From assembly GCA_025201845.1 (NCBI GenBank), contig MU603952.1, positions 92,768-156,767 of the forward strand: DNA of 64,000 nucleotides. Reading direction: 5' to 3'. Shown in pieces: positions 31,530 to 42,435 of the stretch. The stretch is from Martensiomyces pterosporus. Its lineage: Eukaryota > Kickxellomycota > Kickxellomycetes > Kickxellales > Kickxellaceae. The notes under the pieces are model-generated. The model ran no database searches and was not told the DNA's origin. It saw nothing but the letters and a program-made list of their open reading frames with translations. Position 1 is the stretch's first letter, and every line of letters starts with the position of its first letter. A program made the translations under genes and the position numbers.

Positions 31530-32247
31530 CTGCCGCGAGTCCCTCATCGACGGCATCAAGCGCGCCACCGACGTCATGATCGCCGGCAAGGTCGCCGTTG
31601 TTGGCGGCTACGGTGACGTCGGCAAGGGATGCGCTGCTGCTCTCCGCGGCATGGGAGCGCGCGTTCTCGTCACCGAGATCGACCCCATCAACGGCCTGCA
31701 GGCTGCCATGGAGGGCTACGAGGTCACCACCATGGAGGAGGCCATTCTGGAGGGCAACATCTTTGTCACCACCACCGGCAACCGCGACATCATCACCGGC
31801 GCCCACATGGCCAACATGAAGGAGGACGCCATTGTCTGCAACATTGGCCACTTTGACGTTGAGATTGACGTTGCCTGGCTCAAGGCCAACGCCACCTCGC
31901 ACGACAACATCAAGCCCGGTGTTGACCGCTTCCTCATGCCCAACGGCCGCCACCTCATCCTTCTCGCCGAGGGCCGCCTTGTCAACCTGGCCTGCGCCAC
32001 CGGACACCCCAGCTTCGTCATGTCCAACTCGTTCTCCAACCAGGTCCTCGCCCAGATTGCCCTCTGGACCGATAACGCCAGCTACCCTCTTGGCGTCCAC
32101 GTCCTGCCCAAGCTTCTTGACGAGGAGGTCGCTCGCGCCCACCTTGACCAGATCGGCGTCAAGCTCACCACCCTCACTGAGGTCCAGGCTGAGTACCTTG
32201 GCATCCCTCCCCAGGGCCCCTACAAGCGCGACGAGTACCGCTACTAA
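30952..32247 (+). CDS. SAH1: S-adenosyl-L-homocysteine hydrolase
   Basis: A 431-residue single exon with a strong preference for C-ending codons, a sign of high expression compared with its neighbours. It starts [20 protein letters not shown]. Motifs in order: [32 protein letters not shown], the DGGD segment, GVHHLYKAF, the Lys/Asp-containing [16 protein letters not shown], the NAD-binding [17 protein letters not shown] (from residue 212) and the C-terminal KRDEYRY, which completes the neighbour's cofactor site. It hydrolyses S-adenosylhomocysteine to adenosine and homocysteine, relieving product inhibition of methyltransferases in the cytosol. Length and motifs are fully normal. Confidence 0.98.
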
Positions 32248-32541
32248 GCATTGTCCATCTTTGTCCCACTTGTTCATTCGTTAATATAGCCATCACTCCA
32301 CTATGCCAATTTCTGCTTTTGACACCGAGTTACTGCAGCGACAAGACGCATCTGGGCGTTTGCCAGCTGCTGCAATGCGGAATGGCAGACAGGGACGTGC
32401 TGAACTGCGGCGCTTGGAGAGGCAGATAGAGTGGTTATAAACATGACGAGGAGATAAAAGCAAGGTTACTATGAGCAAGGGAGGGAAACGAAAGGGAGAG
32501 TTACATGGTGGAAGGCTGGGCGAGAGCTGCACGCGATTTGC

Positions 32542-33727
32542 TCATATCGCTCGCTTTGCTAACCCTCGCAGGTTGCCCAAGAAGATGTGCGTGATCTCGT
32601 GGAAGTTGTTCGGCTTGTTGGCCGCTGCCTTTGCACGCTCGGCCATCCACACCTCGGGCTGGGCGACCTCGACCTCCAGCTCGTGCGTGGTCACCGACGG
32701 CGTGGTTTTCGGTGGGCCTACGGCATACGGGTTGACCGGGCCCTTCTCGTGCTCAGGGCTGACAACCTGGGTCAGATCAAAGCTCCAGAGATCCTGCTTA
32801 TACGACAGGCGGTCCTTGTGGCGCTCCAAGATGGGCTTATTCGCCTCGACGTCTGGCTTGGCCAAGGGACGCTCCTCGTTAATGGAGATGCGGATGTCGA
32901 GCTTTGTCCTCGGCGAGTAAATGTTCAGATCAGCGATCTTGTTCTTTGTTATCACGCCGATTATGTCCCCGTTCTCCTTGTTCGTCGTCACGCGAACGCG
33001 CGTCCCATCCACGCGGTAGAAGTGATCGATCTCCTTCGTGTGCTTGTACTCGACGCGCGACCCCTTGAAATCGGGCCGGCGTGTCTCGTCCACGCGCTGG
33101 TTCAGTATTTTGTTGAACTGCGCATGCTGCGGCAGCGTCATGTTCGACTCGAACCTTATAGTCTTGTCGTCCTTGATCACGGTCTCACTCAGCACGGGTA
33201 GGATGAGGCGCTGCCCAGTCTTTTTGTCCACAAGGCGGCCCAGCTTGCCCTCAATCTAGTGCACAGAGAGTATCATAGAGCGTCAGCAGCGTTAATGAGC
33301 TAGTCAGCGAGAGCATGGTGCTGCAAGACACGCTTGGCTGGCGCGCTTGCATCCCTCCTTGCATGCACTCCCTGTGCCTGTGCAAATGCGCATGTGGCTG
33401 GCTATACACAGAAACAAAACCTACCTCGATGTTGGTACGCGCCGTCATGTGCGTGTAGATGAAGTCAGCAACGACTCGGACGATGTCTTCAGCAGGCCGC
33501 ACGCCAAATATGTTTTGCTCCAGCCTCAAGGGGCTAAACGGCCTGGGCTCGCTATACGCCGTGCTGTTGTTATTGCTGGCGCTGTGAGGGTGGAATGTCG
33601 GCGAGGGCAAGAGCGAGGGATTGTCGGGCTCTGGGTTTACAATCTGACTTAGCGACGCTGCAGACACCCGCCGCTGGAACTCGGGTGATTCCACGCGCTG
33701 TCTTTTCCGCGAGAATTCGTCAGACAT
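32542..33727 (-). CDS. CET1: mRNA capping enzyme beta subunit, RNA 5'-triphosphatase (Cet1 family)
   Basis: Two exons, 33727-33425 and 33255-32542, joined in phase 0, 338 residues. The junction creates the metal-binding motif IEIEGKLGRL, family motif A of tunnel-type triphosphatases. The second glutamate motif reads KLDIRISINEE near the middle, and between them are DHFYRV and RVRVTTN, typical of the tunnel strands. The acidic, Ser/Pro-rich N-terminal third is disordered. It removes the gamma-phosphate of nascent mRNA before guanylyl transfer. This metal-dependent tunnel fold is fungal and protist and unlike the cysteine-phosphatase type of animals and plants. The start is divergent with the SNARE gene, 384 bp away. 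Confidence 0.87.
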
Positions 33728-34111
33728 TGCGCGCCTCTCTTTGTCGTTTTACGCGTTATAGCTCGAAGAAATGTCGCCTTTGCGGAAATTGAGCGAGCAG
33801 CAAAATGGCCGAATAGCGTAACAATACAGAGAACAAAAAGCAGTACTGAGGAACAACAACAGCGGCACCGATGAAAGGACAAAAGGACAAAAGGAAGGGA
33901 GGGCAAGTAAAGACGCAGGCTGAAGAGACAAGTCATGCGTAGCACTAGGGCTTGGCTTCTGACGCGAAAGCACGCATGCATGCTGGCATTAAAGGATCTT
34001 GCCCACCAGGCCTTGGAAAGGCCCCCCATCTGACCCTGCCTGCTTCTCCTCCAGCTGCACAAGAATTCTCTACTTCTTTCGTTACTCCTACACATTTCTC
34101 ATCTGCCTCGG

Positions 34112-35227
34112 ATGGACATTACCAGCGAATTCAGAAAGCTTGCACACGGGCAGACGAGCAAAAGAGAGGCACAGCTCGGAAAGGACGAAAAGGACAGCAG
34201 GCGCTTCGATATTCTGCCGCCAAAACGCTGCGACTTTACTCATCCCGCCAACAATGCCTACTTGACCGAGGCCTATATAATCGCCAGGCATCTGGAAGCC
34301 CTGCGAGTGCGCATTCTAGATACCCGCCCGGCATACCTGAATCTGCAGACAAAGCAGTCGCGGCAAACGAGAGCGGCAGTGACTGCCAACAGCAGCGGCT
34401 CTACACGCCACCGTTACGGCATGGCCAAACTGAGTGAACCAGAGCGCGATGAGATCGACCGGAGCATCAAAACAGCTATTAGGCAGATGCTGGCAAAGAT
34501 CCGGTCATTGAGCGAGCTGGGCGAGGTCATGCTTGAGGACATCGGGGAGGACAATGGCATGGAGAGCGCCAAGTTGCTGCTCAGGAGGTTCGTCAACGCT
34601 CTGGATCCGCGACAAGCAGGAGGGCAAGGCATGCAGAGTGGGGATATTGTGCACACGATTAGCAGGCGGGATGTCATCGCTGCGCACCAGAGCTCGGTTG
34701 TCTGGTGGCTAAACTCGAAGCTGCAGAAGACAAACAAGGCCCATGCGGAGATGCAAGAGCTGTATCTGCGCCAGAAGCTCGAGAGACAGCGAGGAGCCAT
34801 AGCTCAGCAGCAACACAGCCCGACCAGCACGCGCGCAAAGGGCGCCTTGTCACCGGCAGCGCCCGAGAAACAGGTGGACGACGACAAGATGCTGAGTCAC
34901 TTGTCGGAGCAGGAGCTTTTGCAGCTGCAAGCAGAGAACAGCAGCATGATGCAGGAGTTTGAAAGCGCTTTGGGCAGGATCAAGGAGACACAGCGGTCGC
35001 TGTTGGAGATTTCCACGCTGCAGTCGCAGCTGGCGAACGAGCTCAGTGCACAGACACAGCAGACTGAGCGGCTGTACAATGAAGCTGTGGGTGCGGCTGA
35101 TGCTGTTGGACAAGGAAACGACTACTTGGTGTCTGCTCGTAAGAACCAGGCGACTGCACGCAAGTGGGTGCTGACTATATTCATTGTGCTCAGCCTTGTC
35201 CTCCTGTTTTTGGACTGGTTCGACTAG
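34112..35227 (+). CDS. UFE1: ER Qa-SNARE Ufe1 / syntaxin-18
   Basis: Single exon, 371 residues. The N-terminal part is helical, with DILPPKRCDFTHPANNAY resembling the conserved syntaxin-18 segment after the N-peptide. Near the C-terminus is a SNARE motif, about residues 270-345 (HLSEQELLQLQAENSSMMQE, then SALGRIKETQRSLLEISTLQ and QTQQTERLYNEAV). A tail anchor of about 18 residues follows, WVLTIFIVLSLVLLFLDWF, and the chain ends one residue later. A Gln lies at the expected zero layer (ISTLQSQL). Ufe1/syntaxin-18 mediates retrograde fusion at the ER with Sec20, Use1 and Sec22. The N-terminus MDITSEFRKL matches the family's short N-peptide style. Confidence 0.85.
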   Translation: MDITSEFRKLAHGQTSKREAQLGKDEKDSRRFDILPPKRCDFTHPANNAYLTEAYIIARHLEALRVRILDTRPAYLNLQTKQSRQTRAAVTANSSGSTRHRYGMAKLSEPERDEIDRSIKTAIRQMLAKIRSLSELGEVMLEDIGEDNGMESAKLLLRRFVNALDPRQAGGQGMQSGDIVHTISRRDVIAAHQSSVVWWLNSKLQKTNKAHAEMQELYLRQKLERQRGAIAQQQHSPTSTRAKGALSPAAPEKQVDDDKMLSHLSEQELLQLQAENSSMMQEFESALGRIKETQRSLLEISTLQSQLANELSAQTQQTERLYNEAVGAADAVGQGNDYLVSARKNQATARKWVLTIFIVLSLVLLFLDWFD

Positions 35228-35397
35228 ACACCCAGTGCATACCAATCTGGGCGTCAGCATGGCCCTGAGAGCACGCCGTGTATCCACTCTTCCGGGTTTG
35301 CTTTTGCTGCACGCTCCAAAAATCAAAGTTTATTCGTAATACGCTCACGATGAATGAACAAGAGACGAAAAACGAAATGGTGCTATATGACAGCTCG

Positions 35398-35715
35398 CTA
35401 CTGATTGCCTTCAGTAGGAGGAGCGCCACGGATGGTGTGGACACGGACAGAGCCTGGTCGAATCGGCGGCAGAGTGTCAATGACTATCACAGGCCAGTCC
35501 CTGCTCGGGCCATGAGGACCGTTGATCTGATGCTCTGGAACCTGAGTGTCTGCTGCGGGTCCATTGCTTCGCGGGGAGACATAATTAAGCACAGCTACGG
35601 GCCAGTCCCTATTTTCGTCGTTCCAGTCAGTTGTCGGATAATCGGGGGCTGGATATGCAGATGCCGTCGCAACCAGGATGGAGAGCAAGACGAGTGCTGA
35701 GGCCGTGGTCTTCAT
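35398..35715 (-). CDS. small secreted protein with RDWPV repeats
   Basis: 105 residues. The N-terminal MKTTASALVLLSILVATASA is a clear signal peptide with a likely cleavage after ASA. The mature part, about 85 residues, has no Cys and contains two related segments, NRDWPVAVLNYVSPR and SRDWPVIVIDTLPPIR, about 25 residues apart. The first ATG in the longer open frame is upstream but would put a poorly coding leader before the signal peptide, so I use 35715. Function is unknown; small secreted proteins of this kind are common in fungi. The stop codon is 170 bp from the convergent SNARE gene. A TATA-like TATAAAT lies only some 25 bp upstream of the start on this strand. Confidence 0.65.
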   Translation of the reverse strand: MKTTASALVLLSILVATASAYPAPDYPTTDWNDENRDWPVAVLNYVSPRSNGPAADTQVPEHQINGPHGPSRDWPVIVIDTLPPIRPGSVRVHTIRGAPPTEGNQ

Positions 35716-38376
35716 TTTGTTATGCTTTCCAGAGATATTTATATACGGCGTCGGCCAAAAATATGCGTGGGTTTGCGAATATAGACAAGTAGGAAAGTGG
35801 CAGACGCTAAGGTGTACGCAGGTGATGCGGATAGCCAAATGAAAAATCAAGAGATGGCTGGAAACGACGAGAGCAGTAAGTTAATGGTTCTCCATGGCAG
35901 TAGCCTTCTCTCCTTGCTCCCCCACGACGCCCAATACGCTTTTATACCAATTGCCAGCATTTGCTAGCGCTCATCGGCCGTCTCATCCACCTTTTCCTCT
36001 CACATTCAAGCATACGCACACACGGCCATTACCAGTTCTGCTACGCAGCATCGCCCCTTATTAAATGTGTTTATTCATCCTCCACAGTGCCTTTACGCCA
36101 CGTTCGCCAGTAATCGAACGTTGACGGGTGTATTTGCAAATAGCGCCATGTTCATTCAGCCAAGGTAGTCAAATGGTACGAACAAACCACTAAACTGCAC
36201 TTCCCCTCACCAACCTACCAGCGGAATGTAGGCTTCCAACCTCATCCATTCACCCAACCACTCTATCGGGTTCCATGTCTCATAAATTCCTTGAAGCAGA
36301 TAACGATAAGCCTGGGATGAGGAGAGCGAGTATATCAGAAATCCACTGTGCGTTATGCTAAATGATCATGTCTTTTTTCTTGCATTGAGGGTGGCTAGCA
36401 CTGCGGTCGATACTTGCTGCCGTGCTCACTGTAGCCACATCCGAGTGCTGCTGATGCGATATATCACAGTAGTTCTAGCCGAATACCGTCCAGCAGACGT
36501 AACCAGTGCATCTGGCATACCGCTGGTCAAGACATGGTGACAGGCTGGGCAGGCTGTTTCTATTGTGCCTGATTGCTCTTGCCGGTAGCATCTTCGGCGC
36601 TCAGACTTGTGCGATTGGAAGAGTCGGATGTTGCTGGCAATGCAGAGTATTAGCTGAGCACATGCTGGGAATGTGTGTCAATGTAGGTTTGGTTTTGGGG
36701 ATTGGTGGCACTGCGGATGAGGTAAGTCGGCTGGATGGCTCGCCCAGCCATTTATAGCCAAAAACTACACCATGACCAAATCATATGGGCCACGGCGTGA
36801 GTGCAAGGCGATGCTCTTGAATGCGTGCGTGTATCTACGTAGTGGTGACAGCAGCTTGCGAGGACCGGAGCTATGTTTGAGGGTAGCTTGCCGTGCTCGG
36901 CAGTGCAGACATTTGGCGGCGACAAGATGAATCCAGCCGCCAGCCACACGGCTAGGCCAATGGACGTAAATTACGAGGCTGCTGCATGCTGCTGTTGTGG
37001 TGGCGGGGCTCTAGGGGCTAAGCGTGCCCAATATGCACAAGCTCGCCCAAATATTCACCCACCTGGCTGCCATACCATTGCACTTGACGAGCAGGAATAT
37101 CAAGTGCCGCAAGAGGTATCGCTGGGCGCCGAGTGTGCAACGATGCCGCTGGCAAGGCGAGCCCAGGGAGACGAGCCACACATGGAAGCTTTACTCCTTT
37201 GACGACTGATATGCTCTAAAGGACAAATCGCTAATCTTTCAGCACTCACGATCCACGTGCTGTGTGTCTTTCAATGATGCAGCGTCGGTGGACATGGCAA
37301 ACACGAGATTTAATAAACCAAAATCGTGATTGCATATCATCTTGCACCACACCACTTGCAAACAAATGAGTGCGTGCTGTACTTGGGCAAAATGAGCTGT
37401 GTGGGCGTCGCGCTCTGATGGCATGCATGTGTGTCTAATTGTGTAATGCACGCTGTCATGGCCACAGAGAGGGAGGATGCGTGTGCTGACTCGGTTCCAG
37501 AGCGGAATAAGAAGCAAACAATGAAGCACAATCTATGCCCCAGTGCCGCGCGCAGCACCTAGGTATCCAAAGATAACAAAAAAAAAATAGGGCGCTGTGA
37601 TAGGTACATACGTGCACGAAAACAGCAGAGTGCGCTGCAGCATTCGTGCTTTTGCCTGCCCGCTCAAGGCAGAGCAAACCAAGCGCGGCTACCCATTGGG
37701 GGATGTTTCTGAGGGATGAGCAGGAAGATCTCATGATTCCTGGTGTAGACATGGATGCACAAAGTGCCCATTGTTCCCCCTCCTTGACACACATCGATTC
37801 CATTCAGATGTGCGAAGAATGCCTAAATTGAGTTTTTCTGCCTGCATTTGTTATCATTCGGCTAGAAGTAGGTGCGAACGCTTGCTTGGTCATGTGGAGC
37901 ACCCTTGTCTCTTTTCTTTTTCTTCAAGTGCACCAGAGCAAGACGCCCCTCCATCCTCCTCAAGCGAATGGGGGCGCTTTTGCCAGATCCCCAGCTTCCA
38001 CTCTCACTTCTTGCCCATGCACGCTTGTGCCGCCGTTTAGACGCTCTAAAATGAGGCAAATCAGCAGAAGCAGCCGCAGTGATATCCGCATGCAACTACC
38101 ATTATTCTTGTACGCAAATTGCCCTATTCCATGCATCCTCCACACTCATACGCACCCCTACTCCACCTGGCCCCTCCCTCCCTTCCTCACACACTTGCTC
38201 TCACGTTGAAATATAGGCTATTAATTTTAATTCTTGGATTCTACTTTGAACTGAGAAAGGCGAAGTAATTTCTGGTGGAGGCGAAATGCTTCCTGAATAT
38301 GGAAGGGGGATGCGTGCATGCGTTTGTGCTTGAGTTGCAAGCAAGCAGAGCAGCGCTAGAGGCAGGCAGGAGCAAG

Positions 38377-38384
38377 TATAAATT
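38377..38384 (+). promoter_or_regulatory. TATA box upstream of the 26-codon ORF
   Basis: TATAAATT, 146 bp upstream of the ATG at 38523. The interval is A/C-rich, lacks any ATG and resembles the leaders of expressed genes in this window. Confidence 0.5.
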
Positions 38385-38522
38385 GAGCAAAGTGCGCACC
38401 ACCACAGCACTATTGCATCCAACGACCACCTCGCAAGCACAATCCCCTATTCTCTGCACGAACAATACACCCACATAAACCACACTTTTTATACTAAGGC
38501 ACACCAATTCCAATCCCAAAAA

Positions 38523-38603
38523 ATGCTGAACGACAAGGACTACCCGACCGCCAACCCCAACGGTGGAGTGAGTCCCGACGAGGCCAGGGAGTACGGCTTT
38601 TGA
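38523..38603 (+). CDS. putative 26-residue peptide ORF
   Basis: ATG with A at -3 (aaaATGC), then 26 codons to TGA. The product begins MLNDKDYPTANPNGGVSPDE and ends AREYGF. The stretch TANPNGGVSPDEAR is loosely like the NPxVSEEAK repeat of conidiation-specific con-6 proteins, which are small and abundant in stressed fungal cells; that likeness is my own reading. A GTGAGT donor lies inside the ORF (38571), so a longer spliced product is possible, but I found no convincing second exon. Support: TATA box, clean ATG-free leader, good start context. Confidence 0.4.
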   Translation: MLNDKDYPTANPNGGVSPDEAREYGF

Positions 38604-40846
38604 AAAACGAGCCACCCTGCCTGTGCGTGCGCTCCGTCGCACCCAGCACACGCCCTCTCTCAGCTGCCACTCGGCAAATGTACTCAACCCGCTCCGTCTT
38701 CCTCTGCAAATCTGTGGCCGCACCACTGCCGGCGCATACCACTAGTACTTTAACTTATTTCGCTATCATGTTCCTTTTGTAGTGCAGCGCATGTCGCATA
38801 GCTGGTTTGTTCTATACTATTACCATGAAATACCACTAACCAAAAGATGAGCCGTGTACCCCGCTTGGCACAGCGAATTTGTAATCTTGCCACGATCCCT
38901 CACAAGCGCACAAGCGCTAATCCTGGATGCCGAACAAATCACACACCCAAAGTGTCTCCAAGCAGCGGCAGTCACATGCGCGCTTTTATTTGGCTTGGTG
39001 CTGCATGCAGCTAGAAGCCCAACACCGCATACGACGTAATCACCACTCACACATGTGAACAGAGTGAAGGGGGGAACCGCACACTTGTGTGTGTGACAGT
39101 TCAAGCAGACGATTTATATAATTGTTACAAAAAAGGACATTACTCGCAAATACAGGGGAAAGGAAAAGTAATAAACAAGGTGGTAATCGTCGTTGGGAGC
39201 AGCGGCATGCTCTCCCGTCCGACAAAGGTGAGGCGGAAGCTAAACTACAAACTTTGTATCCATGGTGTTTGAGGGGGTGGGGCGAGCTAGTGGCTGTCAT
39301 CAGTGCCTCCGCCTACGCGGGGGTCTGGAATGGGGACGTCTCTGCGAGTGGCGGTGGAACTACTGGACGAGGCGCGAGCGCACATTATTCGGAGAAAGCG
39401 TGAAAACTATGTGCAAGACAGGAAGGGCGGCGCCTTTGTTACAACTACAAATATGCGAATCGTGGAAATAAGGATAGAGGCAGAGAAGTAAAGTGCTTGT
39501 CCGGCTTTTCTCGTGAACGGGGGGCGTTGGGCGGGGTAGGGGCTGGGCGTCCGAACACATCCGTTTAAGTAGCAGCGGGGCACCCGGGAGAATGCAATTG
39601 AATGGGCGGTAAGGCTTCGCTGGGCAGAAGATGCACACTGCTGAGTGTCCGAGGGATTGATGTGCCTCTGCACATCTGCTGCTGTGCCTTTTCAAGAGCA
39701 ATAGCGGCAGCAGCGGCAGCAGCCTTGCATTATTCTAACGCACCAGAGCGTATCCGGTGTTATTTATTTTTTGTTTTTGAGATGGCAAATGACTTTGTGC
39801 ATCTCATTCTGTCTCTTGCAGTTAGCGGCGGGCAAATCATACACAAACTCGAACAGCATCTGCAGCATTCTGAGGCAACCGTTCTGCTCTTTTCGTATTC
39901 ATCTCCTGTGCACCTAGGCAAACCGTGGAACAATGAGGGCACACCCAGCTTTCCTTGGTTTCGCCAAGAGGAGCAGCGCCAAAGCGCTGACTACAAACAC
40001 ATCGTAATGAAATGGATTTCCTTGCCCACTTCGGCCCTACTCCCAGCAGCAATTAATCTATTCTTATCGCTAGCCGGCCAGGGATCTGCTCTCGCCCGCC
40101 CCTGTTTTGCGTGACACAGGTTTCTACAGAAGCACGGCGAGCCGCTTGCTCCAGCTCCTGTCCTTTCCCACCGGTGGACGGTATCCCCAGGACGCGTGCC
40201 CTTTCTTAGTAGGATTTGGGTGCCTTCACGGTGTCTCTGTGCGCTGCTGTCCCCATGTCCGCCCAGGTGTCCGCTTGCTTGCAGTCATGCACTTGCAAAT
40301 CGCCGTCATCCCACCCACTTGTGCATCTACGCTGGCACATATAGCCGCAATGTGTTTCTGCGAGTGTCAACTGTGTGCGTGTGTGCAAGGGGGGGTGGGC
40401 GTGCATGGCGGTCAAATAATACATGTTGCTGGAATGGACCACCTCCCTATCCCCCATCCCTCGCCTCCCCAAGGATCATCGCTGCGTTTTGCAGCTGCAT
40501 TGAGCACCATTTGCGCACAGCAGGAGTGAGAAGACACGCATCCCCGTTCGCCTGCAATGTGCAATGTAAAGAGAGAGCATCGCTTCTAATACGTTCATGC
40601 GAACAGACGCGTTGAAAGTCTGGCGATCGCCGCTCGTCTCCTCGCTCGCCTCTTGCTCTCTTTAAGAAAGAGAGGACGCTAGCCCTTTCACAGGTGAGCG
40701 AGTGTCAAGGCTACAACAGCACATGCACATTCCACCCAAACAGATTACCAGCCTGTATCCATTATTACCCGCCTAATGACTAACAACAGCCCGCTGACTC
40801 CATGAAGACACGTTCCAATTACAGGCAGAGAGAAGCACACGAATTG

Positions 40847-42130
40847 TCATTTATTAATAACAACCGCACTCTCGCTGGCCCATTGGATGCTGTTTGCCAT
40901 ATACACGCTGGCATCGATTGCCCGCTGGTCAGTCTCTGCCTCCGTGTCATCAGCCGCCTCCGCTTGCGGGCTGGACATCACCGTACCGTAAAACCGGTTC
41001 ATCATATGGTCGGCCGATACCAGCATGTCGTCTGGGTTACTCAGCAGGCCACCAAGGTCATCAAGGTGCTTGCTGGTGGTCAGTTGGTTGCTGCCTCTGG
41101 CCCTTATATTGGCCGGGTTGAATCCGCGCTGCTTGGACGGGTGCTGCAAAGGCGCCGGTGCCATGGCCGTGCCATTTATCCTGGCCACGACTGGTGACAC
41201 TGTAGTATCAACTACTCGAGGTGTGGTGACAGTCACATGCGGTCGCTCCAGCAGCTGGCCGTGGAATGGCATGAACGGAATGCAAGCCTGTTGTATAGCC
41301 AGGGTCTGCCACATCGACTCAAACTCCCAGGCTGCCTCCATATCGCCGAGGAACGGCACATGGCCAACTGTTGGTGCGCCTGTGCTGCTGTCTAGCGTCC
41401 TTTGCCGCTCGCCTGCTTGCCGTGCAGGCTGAAGTGCTGGAGGAGCGGTGGGCGGGGCTAGTGTCGGGGGTGGCAGAAAGGCCGGCGAAGATGGCGCTGG
41501 ATTGCACCGTTGCTTTTTGCGTAGCTGTAACTCGCCTTGACTTTCTTTTTCTTCTGGTTCCGGACCATTGCGGCCAATTGCCTGAGGCACCGGGCTCTTT
41601 TGTGCGCTGTGCAAATCGTCGTCCTTCTCTTCCTGGGGCTCGGGAGGTGTAGCTAGGGACTTCAGTCTCTCCCTGACTTGCGGGTGCTTCCTGACAAATC
41701 GAGACTCGCCAAATACAGAGTTCCCTTCGCCGCCCAGGTGCTCGAACTTGGTGATCAGTAGCCAGAACTGTGGGCCGCCCGATGCACGTACCGTCGCCGG
41801 GCACTTGGCAGGGCTGTGCTGCGCGCCTGACGGATCATACAGCTCCAGCTTGAATGCCTTTATCTGAATAATCATGCCTCTGTAGTGGAGAACGGACTGC
41901 CCGTGCTTCTTTTCGAACTGTCTGAGTATCTTGCGCGAGAATGCTGCGCGCATGACGTATTCCTTGTCGGAGATTTCGCAGCATACTGGGTACTCTTTGT
42001 CAAGAGGATCCTTGTGCTCCGAGAGCTCGATTACTTGTACGCGGTAGCCCGACTTGTTCTCCGCATCCAGCTGCGTGTTTGGGTCTGCGATAACCCTGCA
42101 TAGCCACGGGTTGTTTAGATTCTGCGACAT
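40847..42130 (-). CDS. TPP1/Tpz1-like telomere shelterin subunit candidate
   Basis: 427 residues, one exon. The first 160 residues look like the OB fold of TPP1 (Tpz1 in fission yeast, ACD in animals). NPWLCRVI resembles RPWI at the start of TPP1, CEISDKEYVMRAAFSRKILR resembles the SDG...VTREAL strand pair, LHYRGMIIQIKAFKLELY resembles the FRG strand, and PQFWLLITKFEHLGG resembles the EFYLQVDRFSLL strand. A Pro-rich, low-complexity linker (about residues 215-330) follows, then a less variable C-terminus (LTTSKHLDDLGGLLSNP). TPP1 bridges the telomere overhang protein POT1 to other shelterin parts and recruits telomerase. The assignment comes from motif order, not a search; another OB-fold protein is the main alternative. 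Its start is 305 bp from IBA57. Confidence 0.55.
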   Translation of the reverse strand: MSQNLNNPWLCRVIADPNTQLDAENKSGYRVQVIELSEHKDPLDKEYPVCCEISDKEYVMRAAFSRKILRQFEKKHGQSVLHYRGMIIQIKAFKLELYDPSGAQHSPAKCPATVRASGGPQFWLLITKFEHLGGEGNSVFGESRFVRKHPQVRERLKSLATPPEPQEEKDDDLHSAQKSPVPQAIGRNGPEPEEKESQGELQLRKKQRCNPAPSSPAFLPPPTLAPPTAPPALQPARQAGERQRTLDSSTGAPTVGHVPFLGDMEAAWEFESMWQTLAIQQACIPFMPFHGQLLERPHVTVTTPRVVDTTVSPVVARINGTAMAPAPLQHPSKQRGFNPANIRARGSNQLTTSKHLDDLGGLLSNPDDMLVSADHMMNRFYGTVMSSPQAEAADDTEAETDQRAIDASVYMANSIQWASESAVVINK

Positions 42131-42435
42131 GGATAAAGTAAGGAGGCAAAAGTGGCGGGGCTACTGGAGGGAAAGAGGGGTGGTGACGTTGTTCAGCTGG
42201 AAATGATGCTTTTTGGCTGCCTGCTTTTTTTTTTTTTGTTGGCCAAGACTCTTTTTGTAGGAAGGCTGCGAGCTGGCAACTCGCAACTCGATTCCACAGG
42301 CGGCAGGACAAACACACACACGCGCGCGTTCAAACAGCGCCTGGCGAGTACCATTTCCGCACCACTGCTGCTTATCTCTGCTTTCTTCTGCTTTTGGCTC
42401 TACGCTTTCCATTCACTCCAAAGGCAGACTAATTC

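Larger units (their letters stand above)
35716..40846. other. 5-kb gene-poor region
   Basis: Apart from one 26-codon ORF (38523-38603), I found no credible gene. The ORFs present are short or compositionally poor, and none resembles a known family. No tRNA-like or CRISPR structure and no long repeats were seen. It contains scattered purine- or pyrimidine-rich tracts. The ORF ending at 39491 (GTSLRVAVELLDEARAHI...) has a hydrophilic product and is the best of the other candidates, but I could not support it. Confidence 0.55.

Noticed and set aside
30880..32277. 465-codon open frame on the minus strand opposite the SAH hydrolase gene
   Set aside because: It is the antisense of a highly expressed gene with C-ending codons, which removes stops on the other strand. 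The product is a low-complexity Val/Gly/Leu/Asp-rich sequence with no family.
39087..39491. Two short plus-strand ORFs that could be exons of one gene (GKVINKVVIVVGSS... and GTSLRVAVELLDEARAHI...)
   Set aside because: They are hydrophilic and appealing, but no start, no consistent splice pair and no family were found. The strand is purine-rich, which by itself yields charged products.
39602..40114. 170-codon plus-strand ORF
   Set aside because: Composition with an Ala run and scattered Cys, no motif; probably chance.
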